From Pseudobdellovibrionaceae bacterium (lineage in GTDB: Bacteria > Bdellovibrionota > Bdellovibrionia > Bdellovibrionales > Bdellovibrionaceae): a DNA stretch of 64,000 nt. The DNA is taken from the NCBI GenBank assembly GCA_016785955.1, contig JAEUWH010000113.1, positions 1 to 64,000 on the forward strand, in the 5' to 3' direction. A model generated the notes under the pieces. The model was not told the DNA's origin. It did not search any database and saw nothing but the letters and a program-made list of their open reading frames with translations. The position numbers and the translations under genes were made by a program. This document shows, in pieces, positions 63,083 to 64,000 of this stretch; within the stretch, counting starts at the first letter, position 1, and each line of letters starts with the position of its first letter.

Positions 63083-64000
63083 TTACACTTTGTATGGACG
63101 ATATTCCATTTGCAGATCACGTGCGACCGGTTCGTAACAGACGTAACCATTGTACACATTCAAACCTTTTAACAAGTTTTTATCTTTAGCAATCGCATCT
63201 TCCACACCCAAAGCGGCCAGCATTGAACCGTATTTCAAAGTTACGTTGGTCAACGCATATGTTGATGTTCGAGGCACCACGCCGGGCATATTCGGCACGC
63301 AATAATGAATCACCCCATCGATTTCAAAAGTCGGGTTTTGATGAGACGTAGGACGGCAGGTTTCAATACAACCACCTTGGTCAACCGCAACGTCTACCAC
63401 CACAGATCCCTTCGACATTTGCGACACTAATTCTTTGCTTACCAACGTGGGAGCTTTTTGACCCGTGATCAATACACCACCGATAAGCAGGTCACAGTCA
63501 CGAACAGACTCTTCAATGTTTTTAGTATTCGAAAATAAAGTCATCGCACGACCCTGGAAAATATCATCTAAGTATTCCAAACGAGCCGTATTCACATCCA
63601 AAATTGTAACGTTCGCCCCAAGGCCCATCGCCATTTTCGCCGCGTTAGTTCCTACGACGCCACCACCGATGATCGTTACTTTGGCTGGCTTAACACCCGT
63701 CACGCCACCCAACAGAACGCCCTTACCACCATGATCTTTTTGCAAGTAATAAGCACCGATTTGTGTCGCCATACGACCAGCGACTTCTGACATGGGCTTT
63801 AACAAAGGCAGTGAATGATCGGGCAATTCAATAGTCTCATACGCCACGGCCTTCACTTTTCTTTCCGCTAAAACTTTAGTTAGCTTAGGTTCCGCCGCTA
63901 AGTGCAGATAGGTGTATATAATTTGGTTTTCTCTCATCAAGTCGTATTCATCAGGAAGTGGCTCTTTCACTTTCATGATCATGTCGGCTTTTTTGTACAC
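63083..64000 (-). CDS. ald: Alanine dehydrogenase, C-terminal part (cut by window edge)
   Basis: 305 residues visible; the N-terminal ~65 residues lie beyond the right edge, so no start can be given. NAD-dependent oxidation of L-alanine to pyruvate and ammonia. Motifs: [34 protein letters not shown], catalytic-region [21 protein letters not shown] site [41 protein letters not shown] and [16 protein letters not shown]. Close in pattern to well-studied Ald enzymes. A terminator follows the stop. Confidence 0.95.
   Translation of the reverse strand: MYKKADMIMKVKEPLPDEYDLMRENQIIYTYLHLAAEPKLTKVLAERKVKAVAYETIELPDHSLPLLKPMSEVAGRMATQIGAYYLQKDHGGKGVLLGGVTGVKPAKVTIIGGGVVGTNAAKMAMGLGANVTILDVNTARLEYLDDIFQGRAMTLFSNTKNIEESVRDCDLLIGGVLITGQKAPTLVSKELVSQMSKGSVVVDVAVDQGGCIETCRPTSHQNPTFEIDGVIHYCVPNMPGVVPRTSTYALTNVTLKYGSMLAALGVEDAIAKDKNLLKGLNVYNGYVCYEPVARDLQMEYRPYKV

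Noticed and set aside
1-64000. tRNA, rRNA, CRISPR arrays or complete prophage
   Set aside because: No cloverleaf-type sequences, rRNA blocks, regularly spaced repeats or phage structural genes were seen while reading; a covariance search would be decisive.

Overview
The window looks like a chromosome segment of a predatory-type bacterium of the Bdellovibrionota (Bdellovibrio/Pseudobdellovibrio-like). This is inferred from gene content and style: many short secreted proteins and lipoproteins with no obvious family, a 145-residue Fis-type regulator, a minimal PutA of about 990 residues, LPS-core glycosyltransferases, and moderate GC with an AT-rich left part. The species was not determined. No rRNA, tRNA or CRISPR array was seen.

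Left part (1-24.4 kb, accessory in character). It opens with the end of an IS3-family element inserted into an IS30-family transposase gene. Next is a stress-type block: a minus-strand unit (amino-acid permease with a stress-like tail, short-chain dehydrogenase, Fe superoxide dismutase) diverges from a plus-strand unit (LysR regulator, DUF389 membrane protein, two small proteins with a faint ribosome-hibernation-factor pattern, a secreted protein, a double-BON protein). At 9065-14619 lies the most distinctive locus: five genes whose ends overlap or nearly touch, encoding a sigma54-type response regulator, a small secreted two-cysteine protein, a family-5 peptide-binding protein, a compact YcaO-domain protein and a hybrid histidine kinase. 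A candidate -24/-12 promoter and an upstream palindrome precede it. From 14.7 to 24.4 kb come mobile-element remnants (a recombinase-like protein without a catalytic domain, a zinc-ribbon protein, a broken aspartic-protease-like frame), orphan secreted proteins, a DUF1456 protein, a coiled-coil/Hsp20-like fusion and a matrixin-like metalloprotease lipoprotein.

Right part (24.4-64 kb, mostly conserved backbone). Recognisable genes are hslO (Hsp33), a SixA-like phosphatase, an FAH-family hydrolase, putA, an RDD protein with a rhomboid protease, a pseudouridine-synthase/methyltransferase fusion, an ABC-F ATPase with an altered second ATP site, an S41-type protease, a Fis-type regulator, a subtilisin-like protease, an RNA methyltransferase, an MFS transporter, a heptosyltransferase-like GT9 gene with waaA, two further GT9 genes, pyrF, trxA, lptF, dprA, a TPR/LysM pair, a shortened ComEC-like protein and the 3' part of ald. 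Embedded here is a three-gene surface operon (46916-52527): a beta-barrel-like protein, a 1095-residue lipoprotein with a duplicated module, and a secreted protein.

Taken together the right half serves envelope building (LPS core, LptF, LysM), proteolysis, amino-acid catabolism (putA, ald) and DNA uptake (dprA, comEC-like). The left half carries stress functions and a self-contained signalling/peptide locus that is the best candidate for an undescribed system.
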